Assembly (NCBI RefSeq): GCF_014822185.1
Contig: NZ_QVLR01000078.1
Span: forward strand, 1-64,000
Length of the DNA stretch: 64,000 bases
Reading direction: 5' to 3'
DNA from: Azoarcus sp. Aa7
GTDB lineage: Bacteria > Pseudomonadota > Gammaproteobacteria > Burkholderiales > Rhodocyclaceae
The notes under the pieces are model-generated. The model was not told the origin of the DNA. It was given only the letters and a program-made list of their open reading frames with translations, and did no database searches. Positions 44,140 through 56,825 of the stretch are shown in pieces (the first letter of the stretch is position 1; each line of letters opens with the position of its first letter). A program made the translations under genes and the position numbers.

Positions 44140-45225
44140 ATGTCACACCGCACCCTGCGCGTCCTCTTCGGGCTCGCACTCAGCGCCGCAGCCGCCGGCG
44201 CGCTCGCCGGCAGCGGGACCGATCCCGCCGACTACAACGCCTTCTACGCGCCCGCCTACCAGATTCCGGACCCCGACCTGATGAGCACGTCGGCCGCGCG
44301 CGGCAAGGACATCTTCCGCTCCACCTACCGCTACCTCGGTGCCGAGAGCGGCAACGTCGCGGCCAACGGCAAGCCCTATGTCGGCAACAAGCTCGCCTGC
44401 AGCAACTGCCACATGGACGAGGGCACGCGCCCCTACGCGGTGCCGCTCGTCGTTGCCGCGATCGAGTACGCGGACCCGAAGTTCAGCGCGCGCGAGAACG
44501 TCGCGCGCGACCTGCCGATCCGCATCAACGGCTGCTTCGAGCGTTCGCTCGCGGGCGAGATGATTCCGACCGACAGCCAGTGGATGAAGGATCTCATCGC
44601 CTACGTCGACTTCCTGTCCACCGGCCTGCAGCCCGGCTACACCTGGCAGCAGGTGCCCGGTCAGGAAACCCGCAAGCCGGCGGCCCTGTCGCGCGCCGCC
44701 AGTCCGACGCGCGGCGCCAACATCTACAACGACCGCTGCCGCAGCTGCCATCAGGACGACGGCTCGGGCGTGTGGCGCGACGACGAGCAGCGCTACCGTT
44801 ATCCCGCGCTGTGGGGGTCGAACAGCCACGGGCTGATGGCAGGCATGGGACGGCTCCAGACCGCGGCGGCGTTCGTCTACAGCAACATGCCGCACGACAA
44901 GGTGAACGCGGTGGACCCCAACACGCTGATGGCCGCCGAGGACGCGTGGGACGTCACCGCCTACCTGCTGTCGAAGCCGCGCCCCTTCAATCCGCGCCAC
45001 ATCGTGCAGGACTGGGCCGGCGTCGGGCCCGACGGGGTGCCGAATGCGCTCAAGCGCGCGGTCGACGCCAGCTACGATTACACCATGCCGCGCAAGGATG
45101 CGGCCGGCGCATGGTCGATCGACCCGGCCAATCCGCCCGCCTTCCCGCGCAGCCAGCACATCTACGGCCCGTTCCAGCCGATCACGGACGCCCTCAACCA
45201 GGCGCGCCAGTCGCTCGGTTACTGA
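44140..45225 (+). CDS. TsdA-like dihaem c-type cytochrome
   Basis: A 361-residue periplasmic protein with a signal peptide ending ALAG. Haem-binding sites are CSNCH (Cys87, Cys90, His91) and CRSCH (Cys200, Cys203, His204). Between them INGCFERSLAGE (Cys132) matches the motif in thiosulfate dehydrogenase TsdA, where this cysteine is the distal ligand of haem 1. TsdA oxidises thiosulfate to tetrathionate or works in reverse. The gene stands alone, with no sox genes nearby, so the substrate is an inference. GGAGG precedes the ATG. Confidence 0.83.
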   Translation: MSHRTLRVLFGLALSAAAAGALAGSGTDPADYNAFYAPAYQIPDPDLMSTSAARGKDIFRSTYRYLGAESGNVAANGKPYVGNKLACSNCHMDEGTRPYAVPLVVAAIEYADPKFSARENVARDLPIRINGCFERSLAGEMIPTDSQWMKDLIAYVDFLSTGLQPGYTWQQVPGQETRKPAALSRAASPTRGANIYNDRCRSCHQDDGSGVWRDDEQRYRYPALWGSNSHGLMAGMGRLQTAAAFVYSNMPHDKVNAVDPNTLMAAEDAWDVTAYLLSKPRPFNPRHIVQDWAGVGPDGVPNALKRAVDASYDYTMPRKDAAGAWSIDPANPPAFPRSQHIYGPFQPITDALNQARQSLGY

Positions 45226-45250
45226 TCAGCCGTTCCCGCAGGTGTCGCGA

Positions 45251-45282
45251 AGAGGTCCGGCGTGCCGGGCCTCTTTCATTTC
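45251..45282 (+). terminator. Terminator after the cytochrome gene
   Basis: GAGGTCCGGC and GCCGGGCCTC pair around GT, with one mismatch, and are followed by TTTCATTT, 26 bases after the stop. Confidence 0.7.
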
Positions 45283-45523
45283 GTGCGCACGGAGGCATCC
45301 TTTCGCGAGGCGCCGGGAAGGGTGCATTTATTACCCTGAATGCGTATCCTTCGATCCTCCCGGGCGCGCTTTTCCCCAATCTTCCGCACTGTTACAATTC
45401 TTTTCAGGGACTTGGCGCCCTCCGGTATCATGTGTTCCGAATCCGTTCGGGCATGCGCGGGGAATTTCACCCGGGTCCGTGCCGCCCGGTCTTTCCGCAG
45501 CTATCCCGGCTGGACATTCGCGT

Positions 45524-46006
45524 ATGACTTACGACATATTCATCGCCCGCGTGGGCCATCGCGAGAGCGCCCGGCGTGCCGGGCGGGCAGGCTTCACGCT
45601 GATCGAACTGATGATCGCCGTCGCGATCGTCGCGATCCTCGCAGCGATCGCCATTCCGTCCTATACCGGGTACGTCCAGCGCAGCCGCATCTCCGAGGCG
45701 ATCAACGAGCTGGCCACGCTGCGCATGCGCCTCGAACAGTACTACCAGGACAACCGCAACTACGGTTCCACGGCCTCGGCCTGCGGTGTCGCGGCGCCGT
45801 CCGCGGACGCCTTCGACATCACCTGCAACAACGGCGGCGGCAGCAACCAGACCTTCCTCGCGACGGCGACCGGCAAGGCCTCGCGCAACATGGCCGGCTT
45901 CGCCTTCACGATCAACCACGACAACCTGCGGCAGACCACGGCCTTCCCTGGCGCAAGCTCCCTCCCGCGCGACTGCTGGCTGCTCCGCGCGGGGGATTCG
46001 TGCTGA
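45524..46006 (+). CDS. pilE: Type IV pilin PilE-like
   Basis: A 160-residue prepilin with a long 23-residue leader ending RAG; mature N-terminus FTLIELMIAVAIVAIL with Glu at +5 and the usual hydrophobic alpha-1 helix. The C-terminal half has four cysteines (ACGV, TCNN, DCW, DSC) that can form the D-region disulphides. First gene of the minor-pilin operon, so it may be the minor pilin PilE rather than the major subunit. The stop overlaps the fimT start by three bases. Confidence 0.88.
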   Translation: MTYDIFIARVGHRESARRAGRAGFTLIELMIAVAIVAILAAIAIPSYTGYVQRSRISEAINELATLRMRLEQYYQDNRNYGSTASACGVAAPSADAFDITCNNGGGSNQTFLATATGKASRNMAGFAFTINHDNLRQTTAFPGASSLPRDCWLLRAGDSC

Positions 46007-46512
46007 ATCGACGCCGAAGCGTCGGGCGGCAGAATGGCTTCACCATCGTCGAGGCCCTCGTGGCCATCGGCGTGCTCGCGATTCTGGCGTCCCTTGCGGC
46101 GCCGAGCTTCGAAACGACTCTGGTGAATTTCCGCGTCCGGGTTGCCGCAGAAGGGCTCGTCTCCGGGCTGCAGCTCGCGCGCGCCGAGGCGTTGCGCCGC
46201 AACCAGCCGGTGCGCTTCACCCTGACCGATGGTCGCGGCAACTGGTCGGTTGCGACCGTGAGTCCCGTCAGCACGATCCAGGAGGCCAAGGGGACCTCGG
46301 CAGCCGGGGTGACGATCGCGACGAATGCGTCGCAGACCAATGTCGTCTTCCTGCCTACCGGCCTTGTGGATACCGCTTCGCCGCGTATCGAGGACATCGA
46401 CCTCACTACGCGCGTGCCGGGCGTGAATAGCCTGCGCGTCCAGGTGCATGGGGGCGGTTTGGTGCAGATGTGCGATCCGGCCGCGACGGGGAGCGATTCG
46501 AGAAAATGCTGA
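46000..46512 (+). CDS. fimT: GspH/FimT-family minor pseudopilin
   Basis: A 170-residue protein starting at GTG 46000 (GGGGGA upstream). Leader ends RQNG, mature part FTIVEALVAIGVLAILASLA with Glu at +5. The GspH/FimT pattern AAPSFETTLVNFRVRVAAEGLVSGLQLARAEAL and the C-terminal CDPAATGSDSRKC follow. Initiation complex component of type IV pili. Overlaps pilE and pilV. Confidence 0.87.
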   Translation: MLNRRRSVGRQNGFTIVEALVAIGVLAILASLAAPSFETTLVNFRVRVAAEGLVSGLQLARAEALRRNQPVRFTLTDGRGNWSVATVSPVSTIQEAKGTSAAGVTIATNASQTNVVFLPTGLVDTASPRIEDIDLTTRVPGVNSLRVQVHGGGLVQMCDPAATGSDSRKC

Positions 46513-46991
46513 AGGGCGCGAATCGGTTCGGCGCGCGCAGCGAGCGCGGTTTCAGCCTGATCGAGGGCCTGGTCGCCCTGCTCGTGTTCTCTGTCGGCGC
46601 GCTCGGCCTGATCGAGATGCAGGCGCGCGCCGTCCAGTTGAGCACCGAAGCGCACGATCGCGCGAACGCCTCCCTGCTCGTGAATCGCCTGTTTGCGGAA
46701 GTCGCCCTGAAGGACACCGCCGACACCCCGGACCCGTCGGAAAAGTACCTGCTGACGCGAACCGCCTGCACGGACGGCATCTCGAGCTCGCATCCGGCTT
46801 ATACCTGGACCCGGCAGGTGTGCGCGGAATTCGACGACGCGAGCATCATCATCGAGCGCCCCGCGGGCGTGTCGGCCTATTCGCTGATGGTGACCCTGGA
46901 GTGGGCGGGGCGCTACAAGAGCAAGGACGGCACCGTCGTGACGCGCGACCCGCGTCGTCATCAGGTCACCAACCGCTTCCATTGGCAGTGA
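46506..46991 (+). CDS. pilV: Minor pilin PilV
   Basis: A 161-residue prepilin: leader ending SERG, mature FSLIEGLVALLVFSVGALGLIEMQA with Glu at +5, the pattern of PilV. Starts six bases inside the end of fimT. Cysteines in RTACTDG and RQVCAEF may form a disulphide. Confidence 0.88.
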   Translation: MLKGANRFGARSERGFSLIEGLVALLVFSVGALGLIEMQARAVQLSTEAHDRANASLLVNRLFAEVALKDTADTPDPSEKYLLTRTACTDGISSSHPAYTWTRQVCAEFDDASIIIERPAGVSAYSLMVTLEWAGRYKSKDGTVVTRDPRRHQVTNRFHWQ

Positions 46992-46993
46992 TC

Positions 46994-48244
46994 ATGCAGC
47001 GTACCCCGCGTGTAACCCGATCCGCCGCCCCGCGCTCCAGTCGCGGCATTTCGCTGGTCGAACTCATGATCGGCCTCGTCGTCGGGCTGATCGTCACGCT
47101 CGCGATCACCTCGTCCGTGGCGACCATAGGCAAGCAATTCCGCATCACCGGGGCAGGGCACACCGCGGCGGAGGGAGCGCAGGTCGCGGTGGCGCTGATG
47201 GATCGCGACCTGCGCAGCGCCGGGGCGGCGCTGTTCAACGGGTCGTTCGCCAACCTGTGCCCCGGCTTCAACATGTACGACAAGGGCGTGGTGACCGCCG
47301 ACAACGGCAACCTGTACAGCCTCCACTATCCCGTACGCATCGAATCGGGCGGAGCGTCGGCGCCGGACGTCGTCGAGATCATGGTCGGGGTGCCCGAGTT
47401 CTACTCCGGGGAGATCCTGCCGATCGTCAAGGAGATGCCCAGCTCCTCGGACATCATGAAGATCAGCGACCCGAATCTCGCGTCCGAGGACCAGCTGCAC
47501 GTCGGGGATACGGTGCTGGTGGTCCAGGCGCCGCCCAACGAGGCGAAAGCGCCGTGCACGCGCTTCAAGGTCACCAAGATATCCGGGCAGACCCAGAGCG
47601 ATCAATGCACCAACTTCAAGACCGGGTGCAACGTCCATTTCGGCAGCACGGCGGGCGACGTGACCAATGATTTCAATCCGGTCAATCCGAACACGACCTA
47701 CACGAAGCCGGTTTCCTACAGCGCGGGTTCGCTGATCTTCAAGATGCCGCCCGGTTGGGCGAACCCCGAGTTCGAGTACGTCCAGTATGCCGTCGGATGC
47801 GGTGCGCTGTTGCGCTACGACCCGAAAAAGGTCGATCCGCTCAAGCTGCGCACCGAGTGCCCCGCTTCCTACAAAAATTACGCGATGGCCGCGGACATCG
47901 TGATGCTGAAGGCCCAGTACGGCATCTCGACCGACGGCAGCGATCAGATCGCAGTATGGGAGGAGGCGCCCACCGCCGCCCAGTACAGCGCCTTCAATGC
48001 GACGCAGCGCGACGACTACCACAAGAAGCTGCAGCGCGTGAAAGCGGTGCGCATGGCCATGGTCGCGCGCAGCCGCGAACCCGACACCGGCACCGTCACC
48101 GCCCAGGCGCCCGGCGTATTCGACGGGACGCTCACGCTGAATCTCGGCGGCGCTGCCGTGCCGGCCGGCAAGACCTGGCAGAACTACCGCTACCGGGCGC
48201 ATGAAACGGTCGTTCCCCTGAGAAATCCGCTATGGAACCGATGA
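46994..48244 (+). CDS. pilW: Minor pilin PilW
   Basis: A 416-residue prepilin with leader ending SSRG and mature ISLVELMIGLVVGLIVTLAI (Glu at +5, Ile instead of Phe at +1). The long C-terminal globular domain has several cysteine pairs (NLCPG, PCTRF, QCTNF, GCNV). PilW links PilV, PilX and PilY1 in the priming complex. It starts two bases after pilV and overlaps pilX. Confidence 0.88.
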   Translation: MQRTPRVTRSAAPRSSRGISLVELMIGLVVGLIVTLAITSSVATIGKQFRITGAGHTAAEGAQVAVALMDRDLRSAGAALFNGSFANLCPGFNMYDKGVVTADNGNLYSLHYPVRIESGGASAPDVVEIMVGVPEFYSGEILPIVKEMPSSSDIMKISDPNLASEDQLHVGDTVLVVQAPPNEAKAPCTRFKVTKISGQTQSDQCTNFKTGCNVHFGSTAGDVTNDFNPVNPNTTYTKPVSYSAGSLIFKMPPGWANPEFEYVQYAVGCGALLRYDPKKVDPLKLRTECPASYKNYAMAADIVMLKAQYGISTDGSDQIAVWEEAPTAAQYSAFNATQRDDYHKKLQRVKAVRMAMVARSREPDTGTVTAQAPGVFDGTLTLNLGGAAVPAGKTWQNYRYRAHETVVPLRNPLWNR

Positions 48245-48915
48245 GCTCACGCGCCTTCCCCGCGGGCCCGGGCGGACGTCGCGCCGAGGCGGGCGTGGTC
48301 CTCCTCATTGCGCTGATCATCCTCGTGCTGATGAGCCTCGCCGCCGCCTCGGTGATCCGCTCGACCGACACCGGCACTCTCGTCGCGGGCAACCTCGCGT
48401 TCCGCCAGGCGACGATGTACGCCGGGGATATCGCGATCAACCGCGCGGTCGAGGAACTGCAGTCCGGCGCCTACACCGCGCGCACCTACTATCGCAGCGC
48501 CTTCTACTTCAAGGATGCCGCGGGGAAGCCGAACTTCAAGGACGCCGGCCGGATCGCCTCCGACGCGATCTGGGAATCGACGGCCGTGCCCTGCATCGAC
48601 GAGAACGGCCGTGCGACGGACTGTGCCGCCGATTCCGGTAATTACCGCATCCAGTACGTCATCGAGCGCCAGTGCAAGTCCGATCCGGTGCTGACCGATG
48701 GCGAGGACATCCGCAGCAAGTGCACCGTCGACCCCGAAACGGTCGCACTGGCCGCGGCCGACGCCTTCGCGAAAAAAAGCGGCGCCACCGTGCCGCCCAT
48801 CGAAGCGGGCACTCTCGACGTCTATTACCGCGTCATCATCCGTGCGCGCGGCCCGCGCGGCGGCGTGAATTTCTACGAAGCGATGCTCGCCGCCAAGGCC
48901 CAGCCGGGCACGTGA
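48232..48915 (+). CDS. pilX: Minor pilin-associated protein PilX
   Basis: A 227-residue protein with one N-terminal hydrophobic segment (AGVVLLIALIILVLMSLAAAS) and the PilX-typical TGTLVAGNLAFRQATMYAGD block. There is no Glu at +5, as is common in PilX/GspK-like proteins, which cap the pilus tip. Overlaps pilW by 13 bases. Confidence 0.86.
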   Translation: MEPMSSRAFPAGPGGRRAEAGVVLLIALIILVLMSLAAASVIRSTDTGTLVAGNLAFRQATMYAGDIAINRAVEELQSGAYTARTYYRSAFYFKDAAGKPNFKDAGRIASDAIWESTAVPCIDENGRATDCAADSGNYRIQYVIERQCKSDPVLTDGEDIRSKCTVDPETVALAAADAFAKKSGATVPPIEAGTLDVYYRVIIRARGPRGGVNFYEAMLAAKAQPGT

Positions 48916-48944
48916 GCGGGCGCCGTCGCTCCTGGAGCAGAGTC

Positions 48945-51900
48945 ATGCACAAGCCGATTCGACGAATCGCCACGCTGTCGTCGTATTTCGTCGCCCTGCT
49001 GGTCGCCTGCATCGCCCCTCCGCTGGCGGCGCAGACGGACCTCGCCGATTCCCCGATGGTGGTCGGCAACAATGCCCCGCCGAACTACCTGTTCGTGCTC
49101 GACAATTCGAGCTCGATGAAGAACATCGTGCCGGAGTCGCCCTATTCGGCCGCGTCGGGCGCGTACTCGTGCCCGGCCGACAAGCAGATCGATGGCGCCA
49201 ATCCGGTAGACCTGATGATCATGAATGGCGAGCCGCGCGTGCGTCTGGGAAACGCAGTCGGTAGCGGCAAGAGCGCAATCAGCTGTACGGATGCGTCTCC
49301 GTGCGCCGTCGGAGCCGCATCGGGGCAGGTTTGTTTTGCCGACGCCACGAACTATGCGAACGTGCGCCTGCTTGTCGCGCCCGAGGGAATGATCTACGCC
49401 CCCGGCCGCTACTCCGGACATTATCTCAACTGGTATTTCCGCGACGGCACCCTGACCGGCTGGGCCGGCCGGAAGCCGAATGCGAGGACGCGTCTCGACG
49501 TTGCGAAGGCAGCACTCAAGGACGCCGTTGCGGCGATTCCGGCGTCGTCGACGGGCGGCGGCGTGAGGGTGGGGCTTGCTACCTACAACGGCGGCGAGGG
49601 CGGACGACTGGTCCGGGCCGTGGAGGCGCTGAACATTACCGCCTTCAATACGAGCGTCGACGGAGTCAGCGCCGCCGCGAGTGTCGATGCCGCGCCCTTG
49701 TCCGAGACGCTCGCCGACATCGGCCAGTATTTCAGCCTGGGTTATACGGGCACGCTCAGCCTGCGCACGGGCGGTACGGCAACCCTGGGCGAATTCTTCC
49801 GCCAGGACACTTCCGCCCCACACCGCCTCCTGGACCTCGGCACCGCGACGGCGCCGGTGCAGAGCGGCTACTGGTGCCAGCGCAGCCACGCCTTCCTGAT
49901 GACCGACGGTCTCTCGTCCGAGGACCGGGCCCTGGCGTCCAACACCTACCTGTGCGATTACGATGCCGACAGCGGCGGGGGCGGCAAGTGCAGCAACGGT
50001 TTCGACATGAAGTCGAACAGCGGCACGCCGCACGCGGGGCACCTCGCACCGAACGGCGAAACGCACCTGTACGGCACGAACGGCAGCGACTTTGTCGACG
50101 ACGTCGCCCAGGCGCTGTACGAAACGGACCTGCGCCCCGACATCGTCCACCCCAGGGGCGAGAAGAAGTCCAACAACGTCCGCACCTACACGATCGCGTT
50201 CGGCGATGCATTCACCGATCCGCTGAAGGATCCCCGCAAGGACTCGCTGCTGCTGGAAGCCGCGAAGCAGGGCGGTGGCGTATCCGCCAAGGCGGGGAGC
50301 CAGTCCGATCTGGTCCGCGCCTTCACCAGCGCCGTCAATACCGCCTCGCAGCAGGACAGCGCTGCGGCGGCCGTCGCCGTGACCAGCCAGCGCATCGCCG
50401 CTAACACCATCGGCTACGAGTCGGTGTATCAGTCCGGCTACTGGACCGGTGACCTCATCGCGCACTCGCTGGACCTTTCCACCGGTCTGCCCATCGGCGA
50501 TGCGCTCTGGTCGGCGCAGAAGAAGCTCGACGGACTTGCCAGCCCTGCGAGCAGCCGCAAGATCGTTTCGCTGAAAGGGTCGAGCGGTGCGGCATTCACC
50601 GCTGCCAATTTCGCCGATTCGGCGACCGGACTGACTGCGCCGGTGATCGACTTCCTCCGCGGCGATCGCAGCAATGAAGGAGTGGGAACGAATCCCTTCC
50701 GGATTCGGCAGCACCTGCTCGGCGACATCATCAACGCCGAGCCGGTGTACGGCAGCTTCACCAGCGGCCCGGTGGTCTTCCAGGCCGCCAACGACGGGAT
50801 GCTCCATGCGTTCGGTGGCGGCGACGACCTGAACAACGACGGCGGCGACGAGCTGTGGGCCTACGTGCCGAAGATGCTGCACGGGGAGCTGTCCCGCCTG
50901 ACCGACCCGAATTACGCGCACCGCTATTACATCGACGCGACCCCGGCGTTCGCCCAGGTCAGCAGCGCGAGCTTCACCGGGACGCTCCTGGTCGGCGGGC
51001 TGGGCAAGGGCGGGGCCGGCTACTACGCGCTGAACGTCACCAATCCCCGCCCGGCCACGCAGGACGCCGCGGCCGCGATGGTGAAATGGGAGACGGTTCC
51101 CTCCACGACCGGCAGCGGCTTCAGCTTCGGCACGCCGCTGATCGTGCGCACGCCCAGCGACGGCTGGCTGGTGCTCGTCACGTCCGGCTACAACAACAGC
51201 GACGGCAAGGGCACCGTGTGGGCGCTCGATCCCGCCGACGGGCGGATCGTGAAGACGATTTCCACCGGCGTCGGCTCGGGCACTTCGCCTGCAGGGCTTA
51301 CCCATCTGTCGCGCCTGAGCATCGCTGCGGCGGACGACGTCGCTTACTACGTGTACGGCGGCGACCTGCTCGGCAACGTCTGGCGCTTCGATCTTGCCAA
51401 CTGGACGGCGGTGAAGATCGCGGAACTGAGAGACGGTGCGGGCGCGGTTCAGCCCGTCACGAGCGCCCCCGCGGTGGGCCAGGTCGCGGGCGATGCGAAC
51501 AAGTTCCTCGTGTATGTCGGCAGCGGGCAGTATCTCGGCGAAACCGATATCCCGGGGACGGGCCAGAATGCCCATGCGACGCAGACCCAGACGATGTACG
51601 GCATCATCGATGACGTCAGTTCGGTCTCGCCGGCCCTGCCCGACATCCGCGGCGGCAATGGCAGCAGCTGTCCGACGGGCGGCGGAAACGGCGCCTTCGT
51701 GTGCCAGGGCACGGCCAGCCTGCAGACGACGACCGTGACGCTGACGACGAACCCGCTGCAGGCGGGCGTGCACCGCGGCTGGTACTGGGACATTCCCATG
51801 CAGTACGGACGCGTGAATACCAACCCGGCACTGGATCCGTCCGGCGTCCTCGTGTTCACCGTAAACGTTCCCGTGCGGGAAATCTGCGGCAAGGGCGGTT

Positions 51901-52157
51901 CGAGCTGGTTGATGATGATCGATGCGGGCACGGGGGGCGCGATCGCCAAGACGTCCACTTCGACCGAGTTGTACGCCAGCGGGCAGTTCATCGGCGACGT
52001 CCTTGCCAGCCGGCCCGTGATCGTCGTGACCTCGAAGGGCAAGTTCGTGCTGACGCGCACGACCGGCGCCACGACGATTTCGAAGCAGCTGCCCAGCCGG
52101 CCGGGCGGCGGGGGTGCCAAGGGCGCCCGCGTGATCTACTGGCGGCCGCTGATGTGA
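48945..52157 (+). CDS. pilY1: Pilus tip adhesin PilY1
   Basis: A 1070-residue exported protein: signal peptide ending PLAAQ, an N-terminal von Willebrand A-like domain with the MIDAS-type sequence FVLDNSSSMKN, and a C-terminal PilY1 beta-propeller (GDIINAEPVYGSF, FQAANDGMLHAFGGGDDLNND, ELWAYVPKML, PVTSAPAVGQVAG). PilY1 sits at the pilus tip and controls retraction and adhesion. The start at 48945 is preferred over the long upstream frame that overlaps pilX. Confidence 0.94.
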   Translation: MHKPIRRIATLSSYFVALLVACIAPPLAAQTDLADSPMVVGNNAPPNYLFVLDNSSSMKNIVPESPYSAASGAYSCPADKQIDGANPVDLMIMNGEPRVRLGNAVGSGKSAISCTDASPCAVGAASGQVCFADATNYANVRLLVAPEGMIYAPGRYSGHYLNWYFRDGTLTGWAGRKPNARTRLDVAKAALKDAVAAIPASSTGGGVRVGLATYNGGEGGRLVRAVEALNITAFNTSVDGVSAAASVDAAPLSETLADIGQYFSLGYTGTLSLRTGGTATLGEFFRQDTSAPHRLLDLGTATAPVQSGYWCQRSHAFLMTDGLSSEDRALASNTYLCDYDADSGGGGKCSNGFDMKSNSGTPHAGHLAPNGETHLYGTNGSDFVDDVAQALYETDLRPDIVHPRGEKKSNNVRTYTIAFGDAFTDPLKDPRKDSLLLEAAKQGGGVSAKAGSQSDLVRAFTSAVNTASQQDSAAAAVAVTSQRIAANTIGYESVYQSGYWTGDLIAHSLDLSTGLPIGDALWSAQKKLDGLASPASSRKIVSLKGSSGAAFTAANFADSATGLTAPVIDFLRGDRSNEGVGTNPFRIRQHLLGDIINAEPVYGSFTSGPVVFQAANDGMLHAFGGGDDLNNDGGDELWAYVPKMLHGELSRLTDPNYAHRYYIDATPAFAQVSSASFTGTLLVGGLGKGGAGYYALNVTNPRPATQDAAAAMVKWETVPSTTGSGFSFGTPLIVRTPSDGWLVLVTSGYNNSDGKGTVWALDPADGRIVKTISTGVGSGTSPAGLTHLSRLSIAAADDVAYYVYGGDLLGNVWRFDLANWTAVKIAELRDGAGAVQPVTSAPAVGQVAGDANKFLVYVGSGQYLGETDIPGTGQNAHATQTQTMYGIIDDVSSVSPALPDIRGGNGSSCPTGGGNGAFVCQGTASLQTTTVTLTTNPLQAGVHRGWYWDIPMQYGRVNTNPALDPSGVLVFTVNVPVREICGKGGSSWLMMIDAGTGGAIAKTSTSTELYASGQFIGDVLASRPVIVVTSKGKFVLTRTTGATTISKQLPSRPGGGGAKGARVIYWRPLM

Positions 52158-52168
52158 GGACTTCCGGG

Positions 52169-52199
52169 TTTTCCCGCCGGCTTGGCACCGGCGGGAAAA
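52169..52199 (+). terminator. Terminator after pilY1
   Basis: TTTTCCCGCCGG and CCGGCGGGAAAA form a perfect 12-base-pair stem around CTTGGCA, 12 bases after the stop. It is symmetric but lacks a long T-run. Confidence 0.75.
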
Positions 52200-52218
52200 T
52201 TCCATAGAATCGCCCGCT

Positions 52219-52284
52219 TGCCGAGGAGCGCTGCGACCCGAACTGACGGGCCAGGCTCGGCAACCGAACAACGGCGCTCGCAAA
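52219..52284 (+). promoter_or_regulatory. S-adenosylhomocysteine (SAH) riboswitch
   Basis: The 5' leader of metH contains the SAH-riboswitch core: CCGAGGAGCGCTGCGACCC, then CCAGGCTCGG and finally GGCGCTCG, in the order and spacing of the known class. GAGCG and CGCTC pair to close the main stem, and CCGAG/CTCGG form another. This class activates SAH-recycling genes (ahcY, metH, metF) when SAH builds up. Confidence 0.9.
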
Positions 52285-52365
52285 CCACCACCGGGGTTTG
52301 CCGCGCCGTTTGCTTTTGCGCTTCTGCGGCTTCCGCCCGGTGCCTGAATCGACCGAGGTAGAACC

Positions 52366-56136
<3,771 letters not shown>

Positions 56137-56208
56137 GCGTTTCGGGGCGTTACGCGTGCTTACCCCGGGAGGGCGGGCGCTGGCCTAAACTGCAAGCGCA
56201 CACAGCGC

Positions 56209-56289
56209 GTAGGGCGGGATGAAATCCCGCCATTGTCGGCGTGTGATGTGCGTCGGCGCACTTCGCGGCGGGATTCCATCCCGCCCTAC
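56209..56289. repeat. Palindromic dispersed repeat, family A, copy 3
   Basis: Left arm GTAGGGCGGGATGAAATCCC, right arm ending GGATTCCATCCCGCCCTAC. Nearly identical to copy 1 at 12188. Lies between metH and the small exported protein. Confidence 0.9.
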
Positions 56290-56343
56290 GGTGGAGTGCA
56301 TCGACTGGTCCTGATGCATTTTTTCGATAGGAGAGACCCGACC

Positions 56344-56712
56344 ATGCAAGTACGCATGCGATTCAGCCGGTCTCGCGGACCGGCTCCCGTGACCCGTTTC
56401 CTGATCGGCCTGGCCCTCGCGCTGGGCGTGACGACCTCGTTGTCCGCGGCCGAACAGGGTTCGACCACCGCCGAGGACGTCGGCCACGGCGTCGGCTCGA
56501 CGATGCACGACATCGGCACCGGCGCACGCGATGCCGGCAAGGAAGTGGGGCATGCGGCCGGGAACGCCGGCAAAGCGGTCGGCCACACCGCGCGCGACGC
56601 GGCCGTCGTGACCTGGGACGCGATGAAGCGCACCGGCATCACGATCGGTCACACCGTGCGCGACGGCAGCAAGGCCTTCGTGCGTGGCCTGAAGGGCGAG
56701 CCCGAGCGCTGA
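56344..56712 (+). CDS. Small exported protein with amphipathic repeats
   Basis: A 122-residue protein: signal peptide (FLIGLALALGVTTSLSA, cleavage near residue 36), then Gly/Ala/His-rich quasi-repeats of the type VGHxxGxAG with DVGHGVGST, EVGHAAGNAG, AVGHTARDA and TIGHTVRDGS, spaced mostly 11 residues apart. The pattern suggests an amphipathic helix that lies on a membrane or wall. I do not recognise a characterised family. Ribosome-binding GGAGAG before ATG 56344. A terminator follows. Confidence 0.72.
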   Translation: MQVRMRFSRSRGPAPVTRFLIGLALALGVTTSLSAAEQGSTTAEDVGHGVGSTMHDIGTGARDAGKEVGHAAGNAGKAVGHTARDAAVVTWDAMKRTGITIGHTVRDGSKAFVRGLKGEPER

Positions 56713-56753
56713 GCCTGCACATGCTCGCGCCGATTCGTCCCGGCTGAGATACG

Positions 56754-56794
56754 GAACCACGATTTTCGAGCGAGAATCGTGGTTCTTTCCTTTT
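56754..56794 (+). terminator. Intrinsic terminator
   Basis: GAACCACGATT and AATCGTGGTTC form an 11-base-pair stem (with a further TTCG/CGAG extension) followed by TTTCCTTTT, 41 bases after the small exported protein. Confidence 0.9.
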
Positions 56795-56825
56795 GGAGCT
56801 CCCCGGCGACGCCGGGAGGGGCGTG

